This document shows, in pieces, positions 50,770 through 58,873 of a stretch of DNA of 64,000 nt. Under the pieces are notes generated by a model that saw only the letters and a program-made list of their open reading frames with translations, did no database searches and had not been told where the DNA came from. Source of the stretch: an uncultured Collinsella sp. (lineage in GTDB: Bacteria > Actinomycetota > Coriobacteriia > Coriobacteriales > Coriobacteriaceae); assembly GCA_934647195.1 (NCBI GenBank), contig CAKUFD010000007.1, positions 62,001 through 126,000 on the forward strand, in the 5' to 3' direction. The position numbers were made by a program, and so were the translations under genes. Each line of letters opens with the position of its first letter. The stretch's first letter is position 1.

Positions 50770-52502
50770 CGATCACGATTGACGATAACGTTTTCGAAGT
50801 GCCCGACAACATGACGATCCTGGAGGCGGCGGCTTCCGTGGGTATCAAGATCCCCACGCTTTGCTACCTCAAGGACCTAAACGAGGTGGGCGGTTGCCGT
50901 GTTTGCGTTGTCGAGGTCGAGGGCGCCGAGCATCTCGTTGCCGCCTGCAACAACAACGTTCTCGACGGCATGGTCGTCCACACGAACACGCCCAAGGTCC
51001 GTGCCGCGCGCATGACCAATGCCGAGCTTTTGCTCTCCCAGCACGATTCCTCGTGCACAAGCTGCGTGCGCTCCGGCAACTGCACGCTTCAGACCGTGGC
51101 CAACGACCTGGGCATCTATCGTCTTCCGTATAAGAAGCATGTCGAGCACAACTCCTGGGACCGCACGTTCCCGCTCATTCGCGACAACGAGAAGTGCATC
51201 CGCTGCCTTCGCTGCATCCAGGTGTGCGAGAAGGTTCAGGGCCTTGGGGTTTGGGACCTCACCAACCGTGCCTCCCATGCTTCCGTGGACGTGCGCGGCC
51301 GCAAGCCCATCACCGAGGTCGACTGCGCCGCGTGCGGCCAGTGCATCACCCATTGTCCCGTAGGTGCTCTTCGCGAGCGTGACGATACCGAGCGCGTCTT
51401 TGACGCCATGGCAGACCCGAACAAGGTTGTCATGTTCCAGATCGCTCCTGCCGTGCGCACCTCCTGGGGCGAGGAGCTGGGCCTTTCTCGCGAGGAGGCG
51501 ACGGTCGAGCGGCTCTGCTCCCTTTTGCACGCCATGGGTGCGAGCTATGTGTTCGACACCGATTTCTCGGCCGACCTTACCATTATGGAAGAGGGCTCGG
51601 AGCTGCTGCATCGCATTGCCGAGCACGATGCCGGTGGCGAGAATGCGCCGGCGCTGCCGCTCATGACGTCGTGCTGTCCTGGCTGGGTGCGCTACGTCAA
51701 GGCGCGCTATCCGCAGTTCGTGCCCCAGGTTTCGACCTCAAAGTCTCCACAGCAGATGTTTGGCGCCATGGCAAAGACGCATTATGCCGAGGTTCTTGGC
51801 ATCGATACGAAAGACGTCTTCTGCGTCTCGATTATGCCGTGCGTGGCAAAGAAGACCGAGGCTGCGCTCCCCACCATGGTGGGGGAGAGCGGCGACCCCG
51901 ACGTCGACGTTGCCCTGACGGTCCGCGAGGTCGTGCGCATGATCCGCGCATCGCACATGGACCCCGCTGCCTACGAAGACCGTGAGCTCGATCGACCTCT
52001 CGGCTTTGGCACGGGCGCCGGCGTGATTTTTGGCACGACCGGTGGCGTTATGGAAGCCGCGCTGCGTTCGGCCTACTTCCTCGTGGTGGGGGAGAATCCC
52101 GCGCCCGATGCCTTTAAGGAGGTTCGTGGCCGCGACGGCTGGCGCGAGGCCACCTTCGACGTCAACGGTCGCGAGGTTCGCGTGGCGGTGGCTCATGGCC
52201 TGGCAAATGCCGGCAAGCTGCTCGATGCGCTTGAGCGCGGTGTTGTGCACTATGACTTTATCGAGGTCATGGCGTGCCCCGGCGGCTGCGTTGGAGGCGG
52301 TGGCCAGCCCATCCACGATGGCGTTGAGCTTGCCGATGAGCGAGCCGCAGTGTTGCGTACGCTCGATCATGGCGCAAAGATCCGCTTTAGCCACGAGAAT
52401 CCCGACGTGGCGGCCTGCTATCGAGAGTTCCTTGGCGAGCCGCTCTCCGAGCTCTCCGAAGAGCTTTTGCACACAGACCATACGGCCTGGGATATGCCGT
52501 AG
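50763..52502 (+). CDS. [FeFe] hydrogenase catalytic subunit, group A2-like
   Basis: 579 residues, cytoplasmic. N-terminal [2Fe-2S] ferredoxin domain (CYLKDLNEVGGCRVC..C), His/Cys [4Fe-4S] region (HDSSCTSCVRSGNC), a two-cluster ferredoxin domain (CIRCLRCIQVC, CAACGQCITHCPVG), then the H-cluster domain with L1 MTSCCPGWVRY, L2 IMPCVAKKTEA and L3 EVMACPGGCVGGGGQP. All H-cluster Cys are present. It reduces protons with electrons from the partner flavoprotein, or runs in reverse. No maturases (hydE/F/G) are in the window. Confidence 0.96.
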   Translation: MVTITIDDNVFEVPDNMTILEAAASVGIKIPTLCYLKDLNEVGGCRVCVVEVEGAEHLVAACNNNVLDGMVVHTNTPKVRAARMTNAELLLSQHDSSCTSCVRSGNCTLQTVANDLGIYRLPYKKHVEHNSWDRTFPLIRDNEKCIRCLRCIQVCEKVQGLGVWDLTNRASHASVDVRGRKPITEVDCAACGQCITHCPVGALRERDDTERVFDAMADPNKVVMFQIAPAVRTSWGEELGLSREEATVERLCSLLHAMGASYVFDTDFSADLTIMEEGSELLHRIAEHDAGGENAPALPLMTSCCPGWVRYVKARYPQFVPQVSTSKSPQQMFGAMAKTHYAEVLGIDTKDVFCVSIMPCVAKKTEAALPTMVGESGDPDVDVALTVREVVRMIRASHMDPAAYEDRELDRPLGFGTGAGVIFGTTGGVMEAALRSAYFLVVGENPAPDAFKEVRGRDGWREATFDVNGREVRVAVAHGLANAGKLLDALERGVVHYDFIEVMACPGGCVGGGGQPIHDGVELADERAAVLRTLDHGAKIRFSHENPDVAACYREFLGEPLSELSEELLHTDHTAWDMP

Positions 52503-52517
52503 TCCGTAGGTAAAAAG

Positions 52518-52562
52518 CGCCCTCCCTCGCGTTGGCCAACCGGCCGTTGCGGGGGAGGGCGG
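52518..52562 (+). terminator. Terminator after hydrogenase operon
   Basis: GCGCCCTCCC pairs with GGGGGAGGGC across a loop with its own GGCCAACCGGCC stem; convergent with pta. Confidence 0.7.
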
Positions 52563-52611
52563 ATTCTTGCCGCGCGAAGGGGCGCGTAAGAAAAGGCTTT
52601 TGAGCGAGAGA

Positions 52612-53592
52612 CTACTCGGCCATCTGGGCCTGGACGGCGGTGATGGCAACGACACCCACGATGTCGTCTGCAGAGCAGCCGCGGGACAGGTCGTTCACCG
52701 GCTTGGCGATGCCCTGGAGCACGGGGCCGTAAGCCTCGGCGCCAGCGAAACGCTGGACGAGCTTGTAGCCGATGTTGCCGCTCTCGAGGTCGGGGAAGAC
52801 CAGGATGTTGGCGTTACCGGCAACGGAGGAGTGGGGAGCCTTGAGCTCGGCCACGGACTTCACGAGTGCGGCGTCGAGCTGCAGGTCGCCGTCGAGAGCG
52901 AGCTCGGGAGCCTTCTCGTTGGCCAGCTGCACGGCCTCCTGGACCTTGGTGGGAACGTCGCCCTTGGCGGAGCCCATGGTGGAGAAGGAGAGCATAGCGA
53001 CCTTGGGGTCGGCACCGGGCATAAAGGCGCGCCAGGAGTCGGCGGAGGCGATGGCGATCTCGGAGAGTTCATCGGCGGTGGGGTTGATATTCAGACCGCA
53101 GTCGGCAAACAGCAGGGTGCCGTTCTCGCCGTACTCGGGGGTCTTGGTGCACATGATGAAGAAGGCCGAGACCAGCTTGGTGCCGGGGGCGGTCTTCAGG
53201 ATCTGCAGTGCGGGGCGCAGGGTGTTGGCCGTGGAGTGGCAAGCACCGGAGACCAGGCCGTCGGCGTCGCCCATCTTGACCATCATGGTGCCAAAGTAGG
53301 TGGCGTCATTCATCTGCTCGCGAGCCTCGGGAAGGGTCACGCCCTTCTTGGCGCGCAGCTCGGCGAACTTGGCGGCATAGGCCTCTTTGCGCTCGGCAGT
53401 GCGGGGATTGATAACGGTGGCGCCGGGAACGTCGATCTCTGCGGGGTCGCCCAGGATGATGAGGTTGGCAAGGCCTTCCTCAACGATCTTCTTGGCAGCC
53501 TCGATGGTGCGGGGATCCTCACCCTCGGGAAGAACGATGGTCTTCTTGTCTGCCTTGGCAGCAGCCTTCATACGGTCCAGGAAATCGCTCAT
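52612..53592 (-). CDS. pta: Phosphate acetyltransferase
   Basis: Converts acetyl-CoA and phosphate to acetyl phosphate for ackA. 326 residues, short Pta form. KKTIVLPEGEDPRTIEAA at the start, GDADGLVSGACHSTANTLRPALQ in the middle and NILVFPDLESGNIGYKLVQRFAGA near the C-terminus are family motifs. ATG 53592 has AGGAGAG upstream; the frame extends ten codons further without support. Confidence 0.97.
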   Translation of the reverse strand: MSDFLDRMKAAAKADKKTIVLPEGEDPRTIEAAKKIVEEGLANLIILGDPAEIDVPGATVINPRTAERKEAYAAKFAELRAKKGVTLPEAREQMNDATYFGTMMVKMGDADGLVSGACHSTANTLRPALQILKTAPGTKLVSAFFIMCTKTPEYGENGTLLFADCGLNINPTADELSEIAIASADSWRAFMPGADPKVAMLSFSTMGSAKGDVPTKVQEAVQLANEKAPELALDGDLQLDAALVKSVAELKAPHSSVAGNANILVFPDLESGNIGYKLVQRFAGAEAYGPVLQGIAKPVNDLSRGCSADDIVGVVAITAVQAQMAE

Positions 53593-53678
53593 GACTCTCC
53601 TCATCTCTTTGCGCACGAACATTCAAGTTCATGTTGAGCTTTCCTTGTGTGGCACGAAACATTATAGGTACCACGCGC

Positions 53679-53684
53679 TATAAT
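53679..53684 (+). promoter_or_regulatory. -10 box of the glf promoter
   Basis: TATAAT, about 60 bases before ATG 53747. The -35 position has no good consensus. Confidence 0.45.
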
Positions 53685-53746
53685 CCATACGACATTTTGT
53701 GCGCACTATAGAGCTTGCGCATTCGAATTTCCTGCAAGGAGCTGTA

Positions 53747-54949
53747 ATGCAGATCACTTCTGGTCTACCGGAGAATTTTAACCCCGACGCATATGACATG
53801 ATCGTCGTGGGTGCCGGATACGCCGGCGCCGTCTGCGCGCGCCGTCTGGCCGAAAACGCTGGATTCCATGTTGCCGTGCTCGAGCGCCGCGACCATATTG
53901 CGGGTAACGCCTACGATTACCTGGATGAAAACGGCATCCTTGTTCACAAGTACGGCCCGCACATCTACCACACCTTCAATGAGCGCGTGCACAACTTCCT
54001 TTCGCGCTTCACCAAGTGGACGGACTATCAGCACAAGGTTCTCGCCAACATCCACGGCACCTTGATGCCCGTTCCCTTCAACCATCAGAGCCTGAAGCTC
54101 GCCTTTGGCGAGGAGCGCGGCGAGCAGCTCTTCAACAAGCTCGTGGACACCTTTGGCCGCGACGTCAAGGTTCCCATCATGGAGCTGCGCAAGAAGAGCG
54201 ATCCCGACCTCGCCGAGGTCGCGGACTACGTGTTCGAGAACGTCTTTTTGCACTACACCATGAAGCAGTGGGGTCAGACCCCCGATCAGATCGACCCGTC
54301 CATCACCGGACGCGTGCCTATCTTCATCGGTGACGACGACCGCTACTTCCCGCAGGCCCCGTATCAGGGCATGCCTGCCGACGGCTACACCCCGCTGTTC
54401 GAGCACATGCTCGACCACGACCTTATCGATGTCTACTGCGACGTTGACGCACGCGATATCTTCGAGATCGGCGATACCATCGTGCGCGTGTGCGGCAAGG
54501 TCTACGGCGGCGAGATTGTCTACACCGGTCCGCTGGACGAGCTGTTCAATCTCGACTTGGGTGCCCTGCCGTACCGCACGCTCGACATGAAGTTCGAGAC
54601 CCTCGATATGGACCAGTTCCAGCCGGTGGGTACCGTTAACTACACCACGAGCGAGGACTTCACGCGCATTACCGAGTTCAAGAACATGACTGGCCAGGTT
54701 GTTCCCGGCAAGACCGTCATCATGAAGGAGTACAGCCACGCCTACGAGCCGGGTAGCGGCCAGACTCCGTACTACGCGATCCTCGAGCCCGAGAACCGCG
54801 CGCTGTACGAGCGCTATCTCGAGCGCGTTCAGGACCTTTCCAACTTCCATCCGGTGGGTCGTTTGGCGGAGTACCGCTACTACGACATGGACGCCGTGAC
54901 CGATTCTGCCCTCAACCTGTCTGATGAGATTATCGCCTGTCATGCCTAA
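53747..54949 (+). CDS. glf: UDP-galactopyranose mutase
   Basis: Flavoenzyme that makes UDP-galactofuranose for cell-surface glycans. 400 residues: FAD loop MIVVGAGYAGAVCARRLAE, ERRDHIAGNAYDYLDENGILVHKYGPHIYHT (split family motif), and C-terminal YYAILEPENRALYERYLE and GRLAEYRYYDMD. AAGGAGCTGTA precedes ATG 53747. It overlaps the next gene, a glycosyltransferase. Confidence 0.97.
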   Translation: MQITSGLPENFNPDAYDMIVVGAGYAGAVCARRLAENAGFHVAVLERRDHIAGNAYDYLDENGILVHKYGPHIYHTFNERVHNFLSRFTKWTDYQHKVLANIHGTLMPVPFNHQSLKLAFGEERGEQLFNKLVDTFGRDVKVPIMELRKKSDPDLAEVADYVFENVFLHYTMKQWGQTPDQIDPSITGRVPIFIGDDDRYFPQAPYQGMPADGYTPLFEHMLDHDLIDVYCDVDARDIFEIGDTIVRVCGKVYGGEIVYTGPLDELFNLDLGALPYRTLDMKFETLDMDQFQPVGTVNYTTSEDFTRITEFKNMTGQVVPGKTVIMKEYSHAYEPGSGQTPYYAILEPENRALYERYLERVQDLSNFHPVGRLAEYRYYDMDAVTDSALNLSDEIIACHA

Positions 54950-55988
54950 TACCGCTTGCGCCAAGACCATAACCTTCGGCATTCCCAGCTATAACGCCGC
55001 CGCCGATATGGACCATTGCATCACCTCCATTCTGGAGGGCTCTGCTTACGCTTCCGACGTCGAGATCATCATCGTCGATGACGGCAGCCATGACGAGACC
55101 CCGCAGAAGGCCGACGAATGGGAGGCCCGCTACCCCGGTATCATCCGAGCGGTGCACCAGGAGAACGGTGGACACGGCATGGCCGTGATGGCCGGTCTGC
55201 GCGAGGCCCAGGGCGTCTACTACAAGGTGGTCGACTCCGACGACTGGCTGGACGGCCAGGCGCTTTCTACCATGCTCTCCATCCTGCGTGGTTTTATCGA
55301 GCGCGACCTGCGCGTGGACCTGTTCATCTCGAACTACGTGTACGAGAAAGTGCACGAGGGTACGCACAACACCGTGAGCTACCGCATGGCGCTGCCGCGC
55401 AAGAAGGTCTTTGGTTGGGACGAGATGGGACGTTTCCGCCCCGACCAGAACCTGCTTATGCACAGCCTGTGCTATCGCACCGATGTGCTGCGCGACGAGG
55501 GCCTGCCCATGCCGGCACACACCTTCTACGTGGATAACATCTACGCTTACGTGCCGCTGCCGCGCTGCCGCACCATGTACTATGCCGATATCGACCTGTA
55601 TCGCTACTTCATTGGTCGCGAGGGGCAGAGCGTTAACGAGGCCACGATGGTCAAGCGCTTGGACCAGCAGTTCCGCGTGACGCGCATCATGATGAATTCG
55701 TTCCATCTGTTCGATGACATCGAGAGCTCGCGCTTGCGCAGCTACATGATGGGCTACTTCACCATGATGATGGCCATTTGCTCGGTGTTCACCAAGCTTT
55801 CCGATGAGGAAGGCGCAGATGATCGCTTGAAGCAACTCTGGGCCGACCTCAAAGAGTCCGATGCCCGTATGTATCGTCATGCGCGCTATGGCGTGCTCGG
55901 TCTGTTTACCAACCTGCGCGGTCGCGCCGGTGAGAAGACCACGGTGGGTATCTATCACCTGGCGTCGAAGATCTTTAAGTTCAACTAA
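54942..55988 (+). CDS. Family 2 glycosyltransferase
   Basis: 348 residues, GT-A fold: ITFGIPSYNAAADMDHCITS at the start, EIIIVDDGSHDETPQKADEW, HGMAVMAGLREAQGVYYKVVDSDDWLD (DxD-type). No membrane helices, so it acts in the cytoplasm or at the inner face. ATG 54942 overlaps the glf stop by eight bases; ATG 54924 is an alternative. Coupling with glf suggests a galactofuranosyl transferase, by context only. Confidence 0.88.
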   Translation: MPNTACAKTITFGIPSYNAAADMDHCITSILEGSAYASDVEIIIVDDGSHDETPQKADEWEARYPGIIRAVHQENGGHGMAVMAGLREAQGVYYKVVDSDDWLDGQALSTMLSILRGFIERDLRVDLFISNYVYEKVHEGTHNTVSYRMALPRKKVFGWDEMGRFRPDQNLLMHSLCYRTDVLRDEGLPMPAHTFYVDNIYAYVPLPRCRTMYYADIDLYRYFIGREGQSVNEATMVKRLDQQFRVTRIMMNSFHLFDDIESSRLRSYMMGYFTMMMAICSVFTKLSDEEGADDRLKQLWADLKESDARMYRHARYGVLGLFTNLRGRAGEKTTVGIYHLASKIFKFN

Positions 55989-56020
55989 GTTGCCTGCGGT
56001 GCGGGCCGATTTGCTAAAAC

Positions 56021-56054
56021 ATGGAAAGAAGGGGGCGTTTGCCCCCTTCTTTTT
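56021..56054 (+). terminator. Terminator after glycosyltransferase
   Basis: AAGAAGGGGGC pairs with GCCCCCTTCTT, followed by T-rich bases. Confidence 0.9.
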
Positions 56055-56063
56055 CAAAACTTC

Positions 56064-56188
56064 TCGAAGTGCGTACCCTATATAGGATTTAGCGAGTAGC
56101 TGGACTGTTTGGCCGCTCGAATCCTAGGGTTTTGTTGCTGAAAAAGCGAGGCTACTTGGTAAATTTCATCTAGGGTACGCACTTCGAA
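56064..56188. repeat. Inverted-repeat element (MITE-like), single copy
   Basis: TCGAAGTGCGTACCCTA on the left and TAGGGTACGCACTTCGA on the right are perfect inverted repeats about 90 bases apart. The inner part is non-coding. It lies between convergent genes. Confidence 0.65.
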
Positions 56189-56241
56189 TTGTTTTGTGGG
56201 GGTAGCATATCCTGCAGGTGCCAAAACTGGCTTGAAACCCG

Positions 56242-56796
56242 TTACAGAGCGTCGAGTGCGCGCTTGACGCGGGCAATGGGCAGGCCCATCACGTTGTAAA
56301 AGTCGCCGTTGATGGCGCGGACGAGCATGCGGCCGCCTACGCCTTGGATGCCGTAGGCCCCGGCCTTGTCCATGGGCTCTCCGGTTGCTACATAGGCTCC
56401 GATCTCGGCGTCGCTCAGTTCGTAGAATGTGACATCGGTCACCTCGACAAACGACTGACTCTTGCCGCGCGAGACAATGCAGACACCGGTTGCTACCTGG
56501 TGCGTGCGTCCGGAAAGATTGCGCAGCATGGCACAGGCTTCGGCGACGTCGCGGGGCTTGCCAAGCTTTTTGTTGTCGATAGCGACGATGGTATCGGCAG
56601 CGACAACGGTCTGGCTTGCTGCCAAGGGCAGTGCGGCAATGGCCGCCGCCTTGGCGCAAGCCAGGCGTTCTACCAGCTCAAAAGGCGATTCTCCAGCGCG
56701 CGGAGTCTCATCGATATCGGCAGGGAAGATCTGAATGTCATAGCCGGCCTCGCGCATCAGCTCGATGCGGCGGGGGGATTGCGAAGCGAGGATCAC
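56242..56796 (-). CDS. Maf-like nucleoside triphosphate pyrophosphatase
   Basis: 184 residues: ILASQSPRRIELMREAGYD at the start, AADTIVAIDNKKLGKPRD and DKAGAYGIQG.GG later, all Maf motifs. It hydrolyses dTTP/UTP or modified pyrimidine nucleotides. It starts at GTG 56796, which overlaps the stop of the DJ-1 gene (GTGA), so the two are coupled. Confidence 0.93.
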   Translation of the reverse strand: MILASQSPRRIELMREAGYDIQIFPADIDETPRAGESPFELVERLACAKAAAIAALPLAASQTVVAADTIVAIDNKKLGKPRDVAEACAMLRNLSGRTHQVATGVCIVSRGKSQSFVEVTDVTFYELSDAEIGAYVATGEPMDKAGAYGIQGVGGRMLVRAINGDFYNVMGLPIARVKRALDAL

Positions 56797-57338
56797 AGCT
56801 GGATACCCTCGCGAACCTTGGTTACGGCAACTTCACCGGCGATGTCCTCGAGTACGGCGAGAGCAAAGGGGAGGGCTTGACCCATAGCCGATGCCGTGAT
56901 GATGTTGCCATCGACAACAACGGTCTTTCCACCTGCATAGGTACCCTCGGGGAAGTCGAGCTCGAAGCCAGGGAAGCAGGTGGCGCGGCGGCCTTCAAGC
57001 AAGCCCAGATGCGCCAGGATGGAGGGTGCTGCGCAGATAGCGGCGACGTGCTTAGTTGCGGCGAACTCGCGCACAACGTCGCATACGCGCCCGTCGTTTT
57101 GCAAGTTGGTGGTGCCGGGCATGCCGCCAGGGAGCACTACGTAGTCATACTCGGAGAAATCGACCTCGTCAAAGGTACAGTCGCACGAGACCGAGATCTG
57201 CTGGGCCGAGATGACGTCGCGCGTGGGCATGATGGATACCAGCGTGGCGCGCACGCCTCCTCTGCGCAGGACATCGACAATGGTCAGACATTCGATCGTC
57301 TCAAAGCCATCGGCGGCAAGAATGGCAACAGCAGACAT
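56793..57338 (-). CDS. DJ-1/PfpI family protein
   Basis: 181 residues: VAILAADGFETIECLTIVDVLRR at the start, the nucleophile elbow AAICAAPSILAHLGLL (Cys about residue 102), VLPGGMPGTTNL. It belongs to the YajL/ThiJ branch, proposed as protein deglycase or chaperone. ATG 57338 with GAGAGGGAAA upstream. First gene of the pair with maf. Confidence 0.93.
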   Translation of the reverse strand: MSAVAILAADGFETIECLTIVDVLRRGGVRATLVSIMPTRDVISAQQISVSCDCTFDEVDFSEYDYVVLPGGMPGTTNLQNDGRVCDVVREFAATKHVAAICAAPSILAHLGLLEGRRATCFPGFELDFPEGTYAGGKTVVVDGNIITASAMGQALPFALAVLEDIAGEVAVTKVREGIQL

Positions 57339-57396
57339 GATTTCCCTCTCGGACGTGGTTGATGTTGGGGCTTTTATACCCCGCATGGCTAGAAAG

Positions 57397-57430
57397 CGTG
57401 TCAAAAAAACGACAGGTTTATTTTGTCACG
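57397..57430. repeat. 34-bp TGTGACA hairpin, copy g (inverted orientation)
   Basis: CGTGTCAAAA left arm, CGACAGGTTTATTTTGTCACG right side; between DJ-1 and the methyltransferase. Confidence 0.75.
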
Positions 57431-57473
57431 TTTGGATTAGGGGGCGGTAAGCACGCGGTTGGCGCGGCGCATA

Positions 57474-58787
57474 TTATCTGCGCGTCAGATGAGTGACAGC
57501 CTCGCAGTGGAACGTCTGGGGGAAGAGGTCTACCGGGGTGATGCTTACGGGTACGAATGTGCCTTCGTCGCAGAAGCGCTTGAGGTCGCGCGCGAGCGTG
57601 GCGGGGTCGCAGCTCACGTATGCGACGTCGCGGGCGGAGGTGCTGGCGATGAGGTCGATAGCCTCGGGCGCAAGACCAGCGCGCGGCGGGTCCACAACCA
57701 GCACATCGGCGTCCTCATCGGGGAACTCGCGCACGGCGTCGCCGCCGATGACGTCAACGTTGTCCAGATGATTGATCTCGAGGTTGCGGCGCAGGTCGCG
57801 TACGGCGGGGCCATACGCCTCAACGGCGGCGACGTATTCGCAGCGGCGAGCGAGCGGCAGCGTGAAGGTGCCGGCACCGCAGTAAAGGTCCACGGCGACC
57901 TCCTCGGGTTGCGGGTCCAGCGCCTCCATGACAAGGTCGATGAGGACCTCGGCGGCCTTGGTGTTGACCTGGAAGAAAGATGGGGCGGACAAGCGCATTT
58001 GAGAGGCGGCGATATCCTCGGTCCATGAGCCCTCGCCGGAGAGGACCTCGACTTTGGAGACGCGGCGGGCCTTCTTCTCGCCTTTGCTCATCACTCGGAC
58101 CATGCTCGTTGAGGGTAGTGCGTCGGCAAGCACACGCGACACCTGGCCTCGGGGAAAGCCGCCGGTTGGGGTCCACAGGGCGACCTCGAGCGCGCGCGTG
58201 CGGCGCGAAGCGCGGATGCCCACACGCTCAAGCGAAAGATCGTGCGAGTTGCCCAAAAAGCCCAGGGCGCCAGAGACGGCCTTGATGGCGCGGGGATACT
58301 TCTTTTCGAAAAGGGGACAAGCATCTACATGGATGATCTGCTGCGGGTCGCGTCCGTGCAGACCAAGGCGGAAACGCCCGTTTTGAATGGTGGGGGCGAG
58401 CTCGATTTTATTGCGATAGCCCCAGTCGTCGCGGGTGGCGCGGATGGGCTGCACCAGGCGGGCGATGGCGTCGTCATTGAACTTGCCGATGCGCTTGAGA
58501 GACGAGCGCAGGTTCTCTTCCTTGGCTGCGAGCTGTGCCTCGCGGGAGAGGTTGCCCCAGGGGCATCCGCCGCAGATGCCCACAAACGGGCAGGGCGAAT
58601 CCACGCGGCTAGGGGAGGGCTCCAGCACCTCGGTCACCGTGGCGCGCGAGAACGAAGAGCCGTCCTCGACAATCTGTGTCTCTACGACGTCTCCCGCAAC
58701 GCCGCCTGCAACAAACACGGCCTTGCCGTCCTCGGCGTGCGCGAGGCCGTCCGGTCCGTACATCATGGATTCGATGGTGAGTTTCAT
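57474..58787 (-). CDS. RNA uracil-C5 methyltransferase (TrmA/RlmCD family)
   Basis: 437 residues: N-terminal TRAM-like strand region (MKLTIESMMYGPDGLAHAEDGKAVFVAGGVAGDVVE), cluster Cys in CPFVGICGGCPWG, SAM site VDLYCGAGTFTLPLA, DPPRAGL and the catalytic Cys in VAYVSCDPATLARDL. Modifies a uracil in 23S rRNA (U747/U1939) or tRNA; which one cannot be read from sequence. ATG 58787 with AGGAGGG upstream. Confidence 0.95.
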   Translation of the reverse strand: MKLTIESMMYGPDGLAHAEDGKAVFVAGGVAGDVVETQIVEDGSSFSRATVTEVLEPSPSRVDSPCPFVGICGGCPWGNLSREAQLAAKEENLRSSLKRIGKFNDDAIARLVQPIRATRDDWGYRNKIELAPTIQNGRFRLGLHGRDPQQIIHVDACPLFEKKYPRAIKAVSGALGFLGNSHDLSLERVGIRASRRTRALEVALWTPTGGFPRGQVSRVLADALPSTSMVRVMSKGEKKARRVSKVEVLSGEGSWTEDIAASQMRLSAPSFFQVNTKAAEVLIDLVMEALDPQPEEVAVDLYCGAGTFTLPLARRCEYVAAVEAYGPAVRDLRRNLEINHLDNVDVIGGDAVREFPDEDADVLVVDPPRAGLAPEAIDLIASTSARDVAYVSCDPATLARDLKRFCDEGTFVPVSITPVDLFPQTFHCEAVTHLTRR

Positions 58788-58873
58788 GATTGTGCCCTCC
58801 TGCGTATTCAACCTGTTCATAGTAGCAGGTTGCGCAGGAGGGCACGGGTGGCGCGTGCGTGTTGACGCGTTCT

